From assembly GCA_009885195.1 (NCBI GenBank), contig VFLG01000010.1:1-37345 (forward strand): 37,345 nt of DNA, written 5' to 3'. Positions 1 to 9,282 of the stretch are shown one piece after another; position 1 is the stretch's first letter, and each line of letters starts with the position of its first letter. The notes under the pieces were generated by a model. The model ran no database searches and was not told the DNA's origin. It worked only from the letters and a program-made list of their open reading frames with translations. The stretch is from Gallionellaceae bacterium (lineage in GTDB: Bacteria; Pseudomonadota; Gammaproteobacteria; Burkholderiales; Gallionellaceae). A program made the translations under genes and the position numbers.

Positions 1-191
1 AGGAAGCTCTGAACGATTTTGACAAATCACTCAGCCTGGATGCCAATAACAATCAAGTGCTGTTGAATCGTGGATTAGCTCTGAATATGCTAAATAGAAA
101 AAACGAGGCAATGGAAAGTCTCCGAAGAAGCTGTGAAGCTGGAAACCCGGAAGCTTGCACAATTCTTACTCAAATCGCGCTAGCGCGGTAG
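1..191 (+). CDS. TPR-type repeat protein, C-terminal fragment (partial)
   Basis: An open frame enters from the left edge (first full codon at 3) and ends at TAG 189-191, giving 62 residues. The fragment has the alternating small and aromatic/hydrophobic pattern of tetratricopeptide helices: an LLNRGLALNML helix, then NEAMESLRRSC, then a GNPEACTIL stretch resembling the start of a TPR or Sel1-like unit. TPR proteins are scaffolds for protein contacts; nothing here identifies the partner. It converges on ftsZ, with about 110 bp between the stops. Codon use is more A/T-rich than in the dcw genes. The N-terminus and any signal peptide lie outside the window, so no more specific name is justified. 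Confidence 0.6.
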   Translation, partial: EALNDFDKSLSLDANNNQVLLNRGLALNMLNRKNEAMESLRRSCEAGNPEACTILTQIALAR

Positions 192-235
192 GCCGGAAAA
201 AACAAAGTGGGTTGGTGCGTTAACGATAGAATAGC

Positions 236-253
236 GGCAGGCAAGAGCCTGCC
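236..253. terminator. Stem-loop between convergent TPR gene and ftsZ
   Basis: A perfect 7-bp inverted repeat (GGCAGGC, AAGA loop, GCCTGCC) lies between the two converging stops. Neither strand has a proper T-tract after the stem, so intrinsic termination is uncertain. Read on the minus strand it is preceded by CTAG, close to the GTAG foot of the REP-like hairpins elsewhere in the window, so it may be another repeat of that kind that also ends or protects the ftsZ transcript. Confidence 0.35.
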
Positions 254-300
254 CTAGCCTGTCGAACCATGAAACTGCTAACCCAATCTACAAACGGCTA

Positions 301-1461
301 CTAATCCGCCTGCTTGCGCAGGAATGACGGAATATCCAGTGTCTCCACGCCGGACTGCTTCATCGCTTCGACCGCTTCGCGGTGACGGCCATTGCGCATC
401 ACGGCGGGCATTTCAAGTTCCTTATAATTTACAACGGATGCTGCGGGTTCGTCATGCGTGCCGGTGCGCTGTCCATAAACCAGCTCCGGCTTGGATTGCT
501 TGCGCTCCACCCGCGAACTCAAGCCTGTGGCGACAATCGTCACACGCAGTTCATCACCCATTTCCTCATCAAACACCGACCCGACAATCACCGTGGCATC
601 TTCAACGGCAAATTGCACGCTGTTGGTGACCTCTTTATATTCCCGCAGGGTCAGGCTGCTGCTGGAACTGATATTGACCAACACGCCGCGTGCGCCCGCC
701 ATATTTACATCCTCCAGCAACGGGCTGGACATCGCGTTCTCCGCCGCACGCTTGGCCCGGTCCGGCCCGTTGGCGGTGGCCGAACCCATCATCGCCATGC
801 CGTTTTCCGACATCAAGGTGCGCACGTCGGCAAAGTCCACGTTCACCAGTCCGGGCACGTTGATTACCTCGGCAATGCCTGCCACCGCACCCTGCAACAC
901 GCTGTTGGATGAGCGGAACGCATCCAGCAGGGTCGTGTCTTCGCCCAACACACTCATCAGCTTCTCGTTCGGCACGATGATCAGTGAATCCACAAATTCC
1001 GACAGCGCTTCGATACCCGTCTGCGCCAGGCGCATGCGCTTGCCCTCGTGGGTAAAAGGCTTGGTCACCACGGCCACGGTAAGAATGTCCATTTCTCTGG
1101 CCACCTGGGCGATCACTGGCGCGGCGCCGGTACCGGTGCCCCCTCCCATGCCGGCCGTGATGAAAATCATGTTGGCGCCTTTGATCAACTCGACAATGCG
1201 CTCGCGATCTTCCTCGGCTGCGGCGCGCCCGACATCTGGCATCGCCCCCGCGCCCAACCCCTTGGTAATCGTGGCACCGATTTGCAACTGGGTGCGTGCC
1301 TTGTTGCGCTTGAGTGCTTGGGCATCGGTGTTGATGACGATGAATTCCACGCCCTGCACACCCTGCTCGATCATATGATCCACTGCATTGCCGCCGCAGC
1401 CGCCCACGCCGATAACCTTGATCACTGCATCTTGAAGTTGTGTATCCACGATCTCGAACAT
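301..1461 (-). CDS. ftsZ: Cell division protein FtsZ (tubulin-like GTPase)
   Basis: FtsZ polymerises with GTP into the Z-ring at mid-cell and recruits the divisome. The 386-residue product has the expected length. The N-terminal nucleotide loop GGCGGN is at about 20-25, the tubulin signature GGGTGTG at 106-112, and a linker of about 60 residues leads to the C-terminal peptide (LDIPSFLRKQ) that binds FtsA and ZipA-type partners. The ATG at 1461 follows a good AGGAG site. It is the last gene of the dcw cluster, 74 bp after ftsA. In many proteobacteria lpxC follows ftsZ; here a convergent TPR gene does, and lpxC lies about 34 kb away. Identification is certain. Confidence 0.99.
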   Translation of the reverse strand: MFEIVDTQLQDAVIKVIGVGGCGGNAVDHMIEQGVQGVEFIVINTDAQALKRNKARTQLQIGATITKGLGAGAMPDVGRAAAEEDRERIVELIKGANMIFITAGMGGGTGTGAAPVIAQVAREMDILTVAVVTKPFTHEGKRMRLAQTGIEALSEFVDSLIIVPNEKLMSVLGEDTTLLDAFRSSNSVLQGAVAGIAEVINVPGLVNVDFADVRTLMSENGMAMMGSATANGPDRAKRAAENAMSSPLLEDVNMAGARGVLVNISSSSSLTLREYKEVTNSVQFAVEDATVIVGSVFDEEMGDELRVTIVATGLSSRVERKQSKPELVYGQRTGTHDEPAASVVNYKELEMPAVMRNGRHREAVEAMKQSGVETLDIPSFLRKQAD

Positions 1462-1535
1462 TACTTTCTCCTTAGTAAAATTACAAAATTAAAAACCCAA
1501 ACCCACCCAAGCCAACCTGATACTGATTTTCTTTT

Positions 1536-2771
1536 CTAAAAATTCCCCTGGAACCATGCCTTCATCCTGCCCAGCACATCGCTGAAGGAACTCGATTGCA
1601 GGCGTGCCGCCTGGTGGCGCTGGGCCTGCTCCATCCCGTACAGGAGCAAGCCGACGCCGGTGGAAAAGCGTGGCGTCTTCACCACTTCGGATAATCCCCC
1701 CGCATAGCGCGGCACGCCCAAGCGCACCGGCATGTGGAAAATTTCCTCGCCCAGCTCGACCATACCCTGCATGGCGGCGCTGCCGCCGGTGATAACGACG
1801 CCGGAGGACATCAAATCTTCGAAGCCGCTGCGGCGCAATTCAGTCTGCACCAGCGAATACAACTCTTCTACGCGCGGCTCGATCACTTCCGCCAGCGTCT
1901 GGCGCGACAACATGCGCGTATCGCGCTCCCCGACACCGGGCACTTCGATCGGGCCATCATCGGCGAGTTGGCGCAAAGCGCAGCCGTATCTGATTTTAAT
2001 GTCCTCCGCATCCTTGGTCGGGGTGCGCAGCGCCATCGCAATATCATTGGTAATCTGGTCGCCCGCAATCGGTATGACCGCGGTGTGGCGTATCGCGCCG
2101 CCGGTGAAAATCGCCACATCGGTAGTGCCGCCGCCGATATCCACCAAGCACACGCCCAAATCCCTCTCGTCGTCAGACAGCACGGCCTTGCTCGACGCCA
2201 GCGGTTGCAAAATCATCTCACGCACCTCCAGCCCGCAACGGTGTACGCACTTCAAGATGTTCTGCACCGCCGCCACTGCGCCGCTGACCATGTGCACTTC
2301 GACTTCCAGGCGCTTGCCGCTCATGCCGAGCGGCTTCTTGATCCCTTCCTGACCGTCGATGCTGAATTCCTGCTCAAGAACGTGCAAGGTCTGCTGGTCG
2401 CCCGGCAAGCTGATCGAACTGGCCGTATCCAGCACACGATCGATGTCGGCTTGCGTCACTTCCTTGTCCTTGATCTTGACCATCCCATTAGCGTTAGAAC
2501 TCCTGATATGACTGCCCGCAATACCGGTGTATACCTCGCGTATCTTGCAGTCGGCCATCAGCTCGGCATCACCCAGCGCGCGCTGAATCGCCGCCACCGT
2601 CGCATCGATGTTAACCACCATGCCCTTCTTCATGCCGGAGGATTCGTGCATGCCCACGCCGATCACTTCCAGCGTCCCTTCCGGCTTGATCTCGGCGACG
2701 ATGGTGACAATCTTGGAAGTGCCGATGTCCAGCCCGACAATTAAATTTTTGCTTTCCCTGTTTTTGCTCAT
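1536..2771 (-). CDS. ftsA: Cell division protein FtsA (actin-like membrane tether)
   Basis: FtsA is an actin-fold ATPase that anchors FtsZ filaments to the membrane and links them to later divisome proteins. The 411-residue protein shows the N-terminal phosphate-1 motif GLDIGTSKI (about 14-22), the family-specific 1C/SHS2 region in the first half, the phosphate-2 motif DIGGGTTD (about 211-218) and the adenosine motif GVVITGGSA. The C-terminus MKAWFQGNF is the amphipathic membrane-targeting helix. ATG 2771 overlaps the ftsQ stop as ATGA, and GGAG lies upstream within ftsQ. Length and motifs are complete; no anomaly seen. Confidence 0.99.
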   Translation of the reverse strand: MSKNRESKNLIVGLDIGTSKIVTIVAEIKPEGTLEVIGVGMHESSGMKKGMVVNIDATVAAIQRALGDAELMADCKIREVYTGIAGSHIRSSNANGMVKIKDKEVTQADIDRVLDTASSISLPGDQQTLHVLEQEFSIDGQEGIKKPLGMSGKRLEVEVHMVSGAVAAVQNILKCVHRCGLEVREMILQPLASSKAVLSDDERDLGVCLVDIGGGTTDVAIFTGGAIRHTAVIPIAGDQITNDIAMALRTPTKDAEDIKIRYGCALRQLADDGPIEVPGVGERDTRMLSRQTLAEVIEPRVEELYSLVQTELRRSGFEDLMSSGVVITGGSAAMQGMVELGEEIFHMPVRLGVPRYAGGLSEVVKTPRFSTGVGLLLYGMEQAQRHQAARLQSSSFSDVLGRMKAWFQGNF

Positions 2772-3502
2772 GCCTTAATCTCCATTACCTGTACTTTGCC
2801 GGGCTGGTTATACATGACTGCAAATCCATTGCGATAGCGCAAATCCACATAAGCCACCGCGCCCTCAGTCCTCAGTCCTCGATCCTCAGCACCTTGCGCA
2901 GCAACGAATCTCGCCAGGCGCTGCTGCGCCTGCTCGCGCCCCAACTTCAGCAGCATGCCGTTGCTCAGGCGCAACTGCCATGCGTGACGCGGCGACAGGC
3001 TGATCTGCGAAATTTGCTGTTCGAGTGGCGCCAGATGACTGGAAAATGCCGCATACATCCGCGTCACCTCGCCTGAAGTATCGGGTTGCCCTATAAAACC
3101 CGGTAAAATCTGATTCGTTGTCGCCGTGAATACTTCTCCATGAGTGTTCACCAGCCCCACGCCATTCCAGCTCGCCAACGCCTCATGCTCTTCCATACTT
3201 ACTTCCAGCCGCCACGGGAACAGGCGCCGCACACTCACTTTGCGCACCCAAGGCAGCTTCTCGAATGCTTGCTGCGTTTCTTCCAGATTGACCGTAAAAA
3301 AATTCCCGCGTAATTCATTGCGCACCACTGCCGCAATTTGTTCTGCATCGACTCGCTGTGGCGCAGCGCTTAACTGCACGGCGCGCAGAGCAAATACGGG
3401 CAATCGCAGCACATGATTCAACACGCCATACAACGCCAGCGCAACGCTGATAGCGAACAGTGCGCCGGACAAAGTATTCAGTTCGCGCGGCTTATCCCAC
3501 AT
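2768..3502 (-). CDS. ftsQ: Cell division protein FtsQ
   Basis: FtsQ is a bitopic inner-membrane protein of the FtsQLB subcomplex that gates septal synthesis. The 244 residues show a short cytoplasmic N-terminus, one membrane span (about 12-34), a POTRA domain (about 48-115; [20 protein letters not shown] and the following basic strand are typical) and the beta domain ending [14 protein letters not shown]. It begins 11 bp inside the end of ddlB, with GGGAG upstream, and its stop overlaps ftsA (ATGA). Oddity: residues 205-214 ([11 protein letters not shown] region) are encoded by four tandem 7-bp units, and the same kind of unit is inserted in murE and murF. The insertion sits in a loop before the last conserved strand, so function is probably kept. 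Confidence 0.97.
   Translation of the reverse strand: MWDKPRELNTLSGALFAISVALALYGVLNHVLRLPVFALRAVQLSAAPQRVDAEQIAAVVRNELRGNFFTVNLEETQQAFEKLPWVRKVSVRRLFPWRLEVSMEEHEALASWNGVGLVNTHGEVFTATTNQILPGFIGQPDTSGEVTRMYAAFSSHLAPLEQQISQISLSPRHAWQLRLSNGMLLKLGREQAQQRLARFVAAQGAEDRGLRTEGAVAYVDLRYRNGFAVMYNQPGKVQVMEIKA
2863..2890. repeat. Tandem 7-bp array inside ftsQ
   Basis: Four consecutive heptamers on the plus strand (CCTCAGT, CCTCAGT, CCTCGAT, CCTCAGC) lie within the ftsQ reading frame and keep it open. Next to them, 2894-2904 is TTGCGCAGCAA, a small dyad like the core of the murF element. This looks like a one-armed version of the inverted heptamer elements in murF and murE. Confidence 0.7.
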
Positions 3503-4412
3503 GGGTTTCTCCCAATATGCGCAGCACCAGTTGCTCGAAACTCATCCCGGCCTGGCGTGCCGCCATCGGCACCAGACTATGGTCGGTCATGCCGGGCACG
3601 GTATTAACCTCCAGCAGGTAAGGTTTGCCCGCCTCATTCACCAGAAAATCCACGCGACCCCAGCCGCTGCCGCCGATCAGCGCAAAGCCCTGTAGCGCCA
3701 GGCGCTGCATCTCGGCTTCCTGCATTGGCGGTAGTCCGCTCGGACACAGATAGCGTGTGTCATTGCGCAGGTACTTGGCCTCATAGTCGTAAAACTCGTT
3801 GGCCGGTTCGATCTTGATTACCGGCAGCGCTTGTGCGCCAAGAATGGCGACGGTGTATTCGCCACCGCCGATAAATGCTTCCGCCAGCACCAACTGGTCG
3901 TGTTTGACCGCCTCCTGATAGGCGGCGCGCAGATCACCCGCCTTCTTTACCTTGGTGATGCCCACGCTGGAACCTTCGTTGGCCGGCTTGACGAACAACG
4001 GCAAACCCAGTCGTGCCGCCACCGCATCAAAGTCGCTGGCGGCGGTCAGCAAATCATAGTCAGGGATAGTCAACCCTGCCGCCTGCCACACCAGCTTGGT
4101 GCGCCATTTATCCATCGCCAGCGCGCTAGCCAGCACCCCGCTGCCGGTGTAGGGCATGTCCATTAACTCAAGCGCACCTTGCACTGTGCCGTCCTCACCA
4201 AAACGTCCATGCAACGCGATGAAGGCGCGGTCGTATCCTTCTTCACGCAGGGCCTGCAAATTCTGCACGGCGGGGTCGAATGCGTGCGCATCCACACCGC
4301 ATTTTTGCAGCGCAACCAGCACTGCTGCGCCGCTCTTGAGCGATATTTCGCGCTCTGCGGAACGTCCGCCGAGCAGCACGGCCACTTTCCCAAATTTCTG
4401 TACGTTATCCAT
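3492..4412 (-). CDS. ddlB: D-alanine--D-alanine ligase B
   Basis: DdlB joins two D-alanines with ATP in the cytoplasm; MurF then adds the dipeptide to the UDP-MurNAc-tripeptide. The 306-residue length is typical. Visible features are the N-terminal [17 protein letters not shown] substrate loop, [12 protein letters not shown], the ATP-grasp segment with [12 protein letters not shown], and the late [17 protein letters not shown] stretch carrying metal- and dipeptide-binding residues. ATG 4412 has only a modest GGA upstream, and the 86-bp gap after murB is filled by an inverted 9-bp repeat array, the longest spacer inside the dcw cluster, so translation or message stability at this point may be set by that hairpin. 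Its end overlaps ftsQ by 11 bp. Confidence 0.98.
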   Translation of the reverse strand: MDNVQKFGKVAVLLGGRSAEREISLKSGAAVLVALQKCGVDAHAFDPAVQNLQALREEGYDRAFIALHGRFGEDGTVQGALELMDMPYTGSGVLASALAMDKWRTKLVWQAAGLTIPDYDLLTAASDFDAVAARLGLPLFVKPANEGSSVGITKVKKAGDLRAAYQEAVKHDQLVLAEAFIGGGEYTVAILGAQALPVIKIEPANEFYDYEAKYLRNDTRYLCPSGLPPMQEAEMQRLALQGFALIGGSGWGRVDFLVNEAGKPYLLEVNTVPGMTDHSLVPMAARQAGMSFEQLVLRILGETHVG

Positions 4413-4427
4413 TCAAAAATCCAAACA

Positions 4428-4500
4428 AGCCACAGAGAGCACAGAGGACACAGAGAGAACCCCGGCAAATAACTCTGTGATCTCTGTGTTCTCTGTGGCT
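4428..4500. repeat. Inverted array of 9-bp units (CACAGAG type) between murB and ddlB
   Basis: The left arm runs in 9-bp units ending CACAGAG. The right arm is its inverse in units beginning CTCTGTG. The outer 19 bp (4428-4446 against 4482-4500) pair with one mismatch, and complementarity continues inward with further mismatches to a loop near 4462-4470. The outer end contains part of the murB stop codon. It can form a long hairpin in the mRNA just ahead of ddlB. Confidence 0.75.
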
Positions 4501-5542
4501 AAACAAGTTTTTCTCCGATGATGCGCACTTCCGGGTGCAGTTTGATGCCGGTTTTTTCCAGGACAGTTGTTTGCACTTCTACGATCAAGCTCTCAATATC
4601 CGCTGCCGTGGCCTCGCCCACATTCACGATAAAATTGGCGTGCTGTTCCGACACACGCGCCCCGCCAATTTTCCTGCCCTTCAGCCCGCATTCTTCAATC
4701 AACCGTGCCGCATGATCGCCCGGCGGGTTGCGGAATACCGAGCCGGCATTGGGCAATTGCAAAGGCTGGCTGGCGATGCGCTTGGCCAATAACGCCTTGA
4801 TCTCGCGGCGCGCGACTTCGCCATCACCGGGCGGCAACTTGAGCCATGCACCAACAAAAAATTCATCTTGCTGTAGGAGTGCAGCTTGCTGCGCGATGCT
4901 TTTTCGTCCGAGTGTCAATTTCACATCCAGCTTGCTGGATAGTGAATTGCCTGCCTTTGGTACAAGTCGGGCTCCTACATCCTGCTCATTTCCCGTTTCA
5001 CGTTTCATAACGTGCCTATACCCAATCTCATATTCATCCGGGCCATGTTCCAGCAACTCGCCGCTACGCGTCACCACCTGCACCCGCGCCACCACATTCC
5101 AAGTCTCGCCACCGTAGCAACCGGCGTTCATCGCCAACATGCCGCCGAGCGTGCCGGGAATGCCGGCGAAAAATTCCGCACCACTCAGATTATGCAGCGC
5201 GGCGAAGCGCGCCAGCTTGGCGCCCGGCACACCCGCTTGCGCATAGACCATTCCGTCCGTAGTCATGTGCAATTCATTCAGCGCCGCATGCAGCAACAGC
5301 ACCGTGCCGCGCAGACCACCATCACGCACCAGCAAATTACTGCCCAAGCCGACTGCAAGCAGCAGCTCATCCTTGGGCAAGGTACGCAAAAATTGCAACA
5401 GATCATCCAAGTCAGCCGGTTGATACAAGTGCTGTGCCCGGCCACCTGCGCGCCAACTGGCATAGCGGCTCATGTCCACATCGTGGTGGAGTTTTCCGCG
5501 CAAGCCCTGTGCCATGAACTGTGTTGGCTCTGTCATGTTCAT
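4499..5542 (-). CDS. murB: UDP-N-acetylenolpyruvoylglucosamine reductase MurB, with in-frame repeat insertion
   Basis: MurB is the FAD/NADPH enzyme that reduces UDP-GlcNAc-enolpyruvate to UDP-MurNAc. The FAD loop [10 protein letters not shown] (67-76), [20 protein letters not shown], substrate residues YR at 175-176, the catalytic serine motif NAGSVFRNP (S268) and the C-terminal HPEVR region are all present. The protein is 347 residues, longer than I expect for the family: between YRHV (178) and the conserved DEFFVGAW (about 226) lies extra sequence, most of it encoded by a 108-bp element (residues about 188-224) with GTAGGAG inverted ends. The insertion is in frame and the essential residues flank it, so the enzyme may still work. 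The start overlaps the murC stop (ATGA). Confidence 0.96.
   Translation of the reverse strand: MNMTEPTQFMAQGLRGKLHHDVDMSRYASWRAGGRAQHLYQPADLDDLLQFLRTLPKDELLLAVGLGSNLLVRDGGLRGTVLLLHAALNELHMTTDGMVYAQAGVPGAKLARFAALHNLSGAEFFAGIPGTLGGMLAMNAGCYGGETWNVVARVQVVTRSGELLEHGPDEYEIGYRHVMKRETGNEQDVGARLVPKAGNSLSSKLDVKLTLGRKSIAQQAALLQQDEFFVGAWLKLPPGDGEVARREIKALLAKRIASQPLQLPNAGSVFRNPPGDHAARLIEECGLKGRKIGGARVSEQHANFIVNVGEATAADIESLIVEVQTTVLEKTGIKLHPEVRIIGEKLV
4872..4979. repeat. 108-bp inverted-repeat-bounded element inside murB
   Basis: The ends are TGTAGGAG (4872-4879) and CTCCTACA (4972-4979), continued inward by a CAGCTTGCTG dyad on the left. The length is 36 codons exactly, so the murB frame is kept with no stop. 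The GTAGGAGC...GCTTGC style resembles REP-type palindromes common in proteobacterial intergenic DNA. It falls in a surface loop between conserved MurB blocks. Confidence 0.65.
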
Positions 5543-6945
5543 GAATTACCCGATGCCATATTTTTCGTCATGCTGGCCACGTTTCCAATTGAGCCCGCGC
5601 CCATGGTTACCACCACATCCCCAGCTTGCGCAGTCTGTAAAATCGCTTGCGGCATGTCCTGTACGTGTTCCACAAACACGGCCTCTTTTTGCCCGGCTGC
5701 GCGCAACGCATGCATCAGGGTGCGACCATCCGCCGCCACGATGGGTTGCTCACCTGCGGCATACACTTCCGCCAGCAGCAACGCATCTACCGTGCCTAAC
5801 ACCTTGACGAAGTCCTCGAACAGATCGCGTGTGCGTGTGTAGCGATGCGGCTGAAATGCCAGCACCAAGCGGCGTCCGGGAAATGCACCACGTACCGCGT
5901 TCACGGTGGCCACCATTTCAGCCGGGTGATGGCCGTAATCGTCAATTAAAGTAAACGTGCCGCCACCCGCTAAGGTGATCTCGCCATAACGCTGGAAACG
6001 CCGCCCCACGCCTTCGAATTCGTTTAATGCACTGACGATGGCCGCATCCGCAACGCCGATTTCGAGCCCGACCGCGATTGCCGCCAGCGCGTTCTGCACA
6101 TTATGCAATCCGGGTAAATTAAGCGTAATGTCCAGATCGCGCGGCGTCCCGTTTTGCCGACACTGCGCGGTGAATCGCATCCGGCCGCCCTGATGGCGCA
6201 CATTCACCGCGCGGATTTGCGCTTCTTCGGCAAATCCGTAAGTGGTGACTGGCTTGGTAATGGCGGGCAGAATGGCGCGCACATTGGCATCATCCACACA
6301 CACCATGGCCATGCCGTAGAACGGCAGATGCTCGACGAAATCCACGAACGCCTGCTTGAGCCGCGCGAAATCGTGACCATAGGTTTCCATATGGTCGGCG
6401 TCTATGTTGGTAATCACCGCCAATATCGGTTGCAGGTGGAGGAAAGAAGCATCCGATTCATCTGCTTCCACCACGATAAATTCTCCGGTACCCAGCTTGG
6501 CGTTGGTGCCGCTGCTGTTCAGCCGGCCGCCAATCACAAAAGTCGGATCGAAGCCGCCCTTGGCCAGCACGCTGGCGGTCAGGCTGGTGGTGGTGGTCTT
6601 GCCGTGCGTCCCGGCCACGGCAATCCCTTGGCGCAGGCGCATCAATTCGGCCAGCATGATGGCGCGCGGCACGACCGGAATTTTGCGCGTGCGCGCCGCC
6701 ACCACTTCCGGATTGTCTTGGCTCACGGCGGTGGAAATCACCACTGCGTCTGCGGCAAGCAGATGCTGTTCGGCATGGCCTTGATACACCGTGGCGCCGA
6801 GTTTTTTCAGGCGCTGCGTGACGGCATTGTCGGCCAGATCAGAGCCGCTCACCTGATAGCCCAGATTAAGCAGCACTTCGGCGATGCCGTTCATACCGGA
6901 ACCGCCGATGCCGACGAAGTGAATGTGTTTGACTTTATGTCTCAT
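5539..6945 (-). CDS. murC: UDP-N-acetylmuramate--L-alanine ligase MurC
   Basis: MurC adds L-alanine to UDP-MurNAc, the first amino acid of the stem peptide. All three Mur ligase domains are present in 468 residues: the N-terminal UDP-binding Rossmann part ([17 protein letters not shown]), the central ATPase domain with P-loop [10 protein letters not shown] (about 113-122), EADESDASF and ITNIDADHM, and the C-terminal domain with DDYGHHPAE and FQPHRYTRT. The ATG at 6945 has a weak upstream site (AAAAG) and lies about 14 bp from a 20-bp palindrome. The stop overlaps murB. No insertion is seen here, unlike murB, murE, murF and murG. Confidence 0.99.
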   Translation of the reverse strand: MRHKVKHIHFVGIGGSGMNGIAEVLLNLGYQVSGSDLADNAVTQRLKKLGATVYQGHAEQHLLAADAVVISTAVSQDNPEVVAARTRKIPVVPRAIMLAELMRLRQGIAVAGTHGKTTTTSLTASVLAKGGFDPTFVIGGRLNSSGTNAKLGTGEFIVVEADESDASFLHLQPILAVITNIDADHMETYGHDFARLKQAFVDFVEHLPFYGMAMVCVDDANVRAILPAITKPVTTYGFAEEAQIRAVNVRHQGGRMRFTAQCRQNGTPRDLDITLNLPGLHNVQNALAAIAVGLEIGVADAAIVSALNEFEGVGRRFQRYGEITLAGGGTFTLIDDYGHHPAEMVATVNAVRGAFPGRRLVLAFQPHRYTRTRDLFEDFVKVLGTVDALLLAEVYAAGEQPIVAADGRTLMHALRAAGQKEAVFVEHVQDMPQAILQTAQAGDVVVTMGAGSIGNVASMTKNMASGNS

Positions 6946-6958
6946 CTTTTATCTATTT

Positions 6959-6982
6959 GGGCGTGATAAATCACGCCCCTAC
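6959..6982. repeat. GGGCGYGATAAATCRCGCCC palindrome, copy A (murG/murC junction)
   Basis: Perfect palindrome of two 9-bp arms around AA (6959-6978) followed by CTAC. On the minus strand this is a GTAG foot plus hairpin. The murG stop codon (6971-6973) lies inside it. A second copy with a C-to-T difference in each arm is at 27777-27800. Confidence 0.75.
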
Positions 6983-8122
6983 ACCGGCTAATTCTGCACA
7001 TACCTGCGCCACGCGCTGCGCCGCTTCCGGTTTGGCCAGCTTGCGCCCCGCTTGCGCCATTTCCAGGGCGCGCGCCCGGGTCATGTCTTTTAATAAATTC
7101 GCCAGTTGCTGCGGTTTCAATTCGGTCTGCGGCAACAGCACCGCCGCACCGTGTTCGCTGAGAAAACGCGCGTTGCCGGTCTGGTGGTCGTCCACCGCAA
7201 ACGGGAACGGGATCAGGATGCTGGCCACACCGGCAGCCGCCAACTCGGCGATGGTAAGAGCGCCAGCCCGACAGATCACAATGTCCGCCCAGGCATAGTG
7301 CTGCGCCATGTCATCCAGAAACGGTTTAATCTCGGCCTCTACGCCCGCTTGGCGGTACATAGCCTGAACCGTCTCGAAATGCTGCTTGCCAGTCTGGTGC
7401 ACCACGTTGAACATACCCTCGCGTAGCGAGTCCTTACCCCCCTCTCGCTCCGGGAGAGGGTAGGGGTGAGGGAAACGGGCCTGCCCGTTGGGACGCGCAG
7501 CCGATGGCAACAAGGCCAGTGCCTGCGGCACACATTCGTTGATGGCCTTGGCACCCAGGCTGCCGCCCAGCACCAGCAGGTTGAACACGCCGCTGCGGGC
7601 CGTGTAGCGTGCCTGTGGTTCGGGCAGCGCGGCGATGCTGTCCCGCACCGGATTGCCGCACCACTCGGCTTGCGGCAACACGTTCGGGAAACCGCTCATC
7701 ACGCGCGCAGCCAGCCGCGCCAACGTCTTGTTGCTCAAGCCGGCGGTGGAATTCTGTTCGTGTATCAACAACGGGCGATTTAATAACGCCGCCATGACGC
7801 CGCCGGGGAAGGTGATGTAGCCGCCCATGCCCAGCACTACATCGGGACGATAATGCAACAATGCAGCCGCGCTCTGCACACACGCGACCAACAGATTCAG
7901 CGGCAACAGCAGTTTGCGCATCAAACCCTTGCCGCGCAGCCCGGAAAAGCGCACCCAGGCCATCTCATAACCATGCTTGGGCACCAGCTCCGCCTCCATG
8001 CTATTTCGCGCACCCAGCCAGATAATTTTCCAGCCTTGTGCGCGCAGGCAATCGGCAACAGCCAGAGCGGGGAAGATGTGGCCACCGGTACCACCAGCCA
8101 TTATCAGAATGCTGCGCGTCAT
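6971..8122 (-). CDS. murG: MurG (lipid II synthase), with in-frame repeat insertion
   Basis: MurG is a peripheral GT-B glycosyltransferase that moves GlcNAc from UDP-GlcNAc onto lipid I. The acceptor loop [12 protein letters not shown] (10-21), second glycine loop [11 protein letters not shown] (98-108), HEQN (121-124), LGGSLGA (185-191) and donor-site region [15 protein letters not shown] are all present. At 383 residues it is longer than the roughly 355-360 I expect. The excess is at 217-237, where [12 protein letters not shown] comes from a palindromic repeat placed between ALALLP and the conserved FNVVHQTGK. This is a linker in the C-terminal domain, so activity is plausible. It starts in an ATGA overlap with ftsW, and its stop lies inside the palindrome at 6959-6978. 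Confidence 0.97.
   Translation of the reverse strand: MTRSILIMAGGTGGHIFPALAVADCLRAQGWKIIWLGARNSMEAELVPKHGYEMAWVRFSGLRGKGLMRKLLLPLNLLVACVQSAAALLHYRPDVVLGMGGYITFPGGVMAALLNRPLLIHEQNSTAGLSNKTLARLAARVMSGFPNVLPQAEWCGNPVRDSIAALPEPQARYTARSGVFNLLVLGGSLGAKAINECVPQALALLPSAARPNGQARFPHPYPLPEREGGKDSLREGMFNVVHQTGKQHFETVQAMYRQAGVEAEIKPFLDDMAQHYAWADIVICRAGALTIAELAAAGVASILIPFPFAVDDHQTGNARFLSEHGAAVLLPQTELKPQQLANLLKDMTRARALEMAQAGRKLAKPEAAQRVAQVCAELAGVGA
7418..7477. repeat. Palindromic repeat inserted in frame in murG
   Basis: Two dyads are adjacent: CTCGC-GTA-GCGAG (7418-7430) and CCCTCTC with GAGAGGG (7440-7446, 7454-7460), followed by TAGGGGTGAGGG. The encoded [11 protein letters not shown]-type peptide is one I recognise as recurring in unrelated predicted proteins where such repeats are translated. 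The boundaries are approximate, set by the conserved MurG flanks. Confidence 0.65.
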
Positions 8123-9282
8123 ATCGGCTGTCCCTTCATCATGCGGCGATTCTCAAAATCTATTCTGAGCAGCATTGCTGCCGCGATGCAGTTCGCCACC
8201 ACGCCGCTGCCACCAAAACTCATGAAGGGCAGCGTCAGTCCCTTGGTCGGCAACACACCCATGTTTACGCCGATGTTGATCATTGCCTGTGCTCCCAGCC
8301 ATACGGCTATACCCTGCGCCACCAGTGCGGCAAACTGCCGGTCGAGTATGGCGGCCTGGCGGCCAATGGCAAAGGCGCGGATGATCAGCCCGGCAAACAA
8401 TATAAGCACCGTGCACACGCCGACGAAGCCAAGTTCCTCGGCGATCACTGCCAGCAGAAAATCGGTGTGAGCTTCCGGCAAATAAAATAATTTTTCCACG
8501 CTGGCGCCCAGTCCCACGCCCAACCATTCGCCACGCCCGAAGGCGATCAACGCGTGACTTAACTGATAACCTGTGTCGTAGGGATCAGACCATGGATCCA
8601 TGAAGCCGGTGACGCGCCGCATGCGGTAAGGCGCCAAATATATCAGCGCTGCAAATGCGGCCGGCAGAGCCAGCAATAGCATGCCAAATACCTTGCCATT
8701 GAATCCACCCAGCCACAATATGCATAGCGCGACCAAGCACACCACGACCAGCGCCCCCATATCCGGCTCCAGCAGCAGCAACCAACCCACCAGCACCATC
8801 ACCAAAAACATCGGCCAAAAAGCCTTGATGAAGGTATGTTTGACGCCGCCCTTGCGCACCGTGTAATCGGCGGCATACAGCACGACAAATAATTTCATCA
8901 GTTCGGATGGTTGCAAATTGACAACCAACAGCGGCAACCAGCGGCGGCTGCCATTCACTTCACGACCGATGCCGGGGATCAGCACCAGCACCAGCAGCGC
9001 GGCTCCCAGCAGGAATAAATAGGGCGCCCACTTCTGCCAGTCTTGCAGCGACACTTGAAATGCCATTACTCCCGCCATGACGCCGACGAAAATATAGACG
9101 CCATGCCGTATCAGATAATACTCGGGCCGGAAGCCGGTGAACTTGCTCGCCTCGGCGGTGGCGATGGAGGCCGAATACACCATCACCAGCCCGATCGCCA
9201 GCAGCGCCAGCACTATCCAGACCAGTATCTCGTCATATTCTGCCAATGCCGGGCGAGCAGCGTTCAGGCTTGCGGCGCGCAT
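8119..9282 (-). CDS. ftsW: FtsW (septal SEDS peptidoglycan polymerase)
   Basis: FtsW is a polytopic SEDS-family glycosyltransferase that polymerises lipid II at the septum together with FtsI. The 387-residue product has about ten hydrophobic spans and the SEDS signatures [25 protein letters not shown] (acidic catalytic region), [41 protein letters not shown] and [20 protein letters not shown] start it at ATG 9282 because GGAGG lies just upstream and this places the start 19 bp inside the end of murD. The longer open frame to 9423 adds arginine-rich sequence that is only murD in another frame. It overlaps murG by 4 bp. Confidence 0.98.
   Translation of the reverse strand: MRAASLNAARPALAEYDEILVWIVLALLAIGLVMVYSASIATAEASKFTGFRPEYYLIRHGVYIFVGVMAGVMAFQVSLQDWQKWAPYLFLLGAALLVLVLIPGIGREVNGSRRWLPLLVVNLQPSELMKLFVVLYAADYTVRKGGVKHTFIKAFWPMFLVMVLVGWLLLLEPDMGALVVVCLVALCILWLGGFNGKVFGMLLLALPAAFAALIYLAPYRMRRVTGFMDPWSDPYDTGYQLSHALIAFGRGEWLGVGLGASVEKLFYLPEAHTDFLLAVIAEELGFVGVCTVLILFAGLIIRAFAIGRQAAILDRQFAALVAQGIAVWLGAQAMINIGVNMGVLPTKGLTLPFMSFGGSGVVANCIAAAMLLRIDFENRRMMKGQPI

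Noticed and set aside
491-1378. Long plus-strand open frame opposite ftsZ
   Set aside because: Shadow of a GC-rich conserved gene; no ribosome site, composition is low-complexity Ser/Thr/Pro, no family resemblance.
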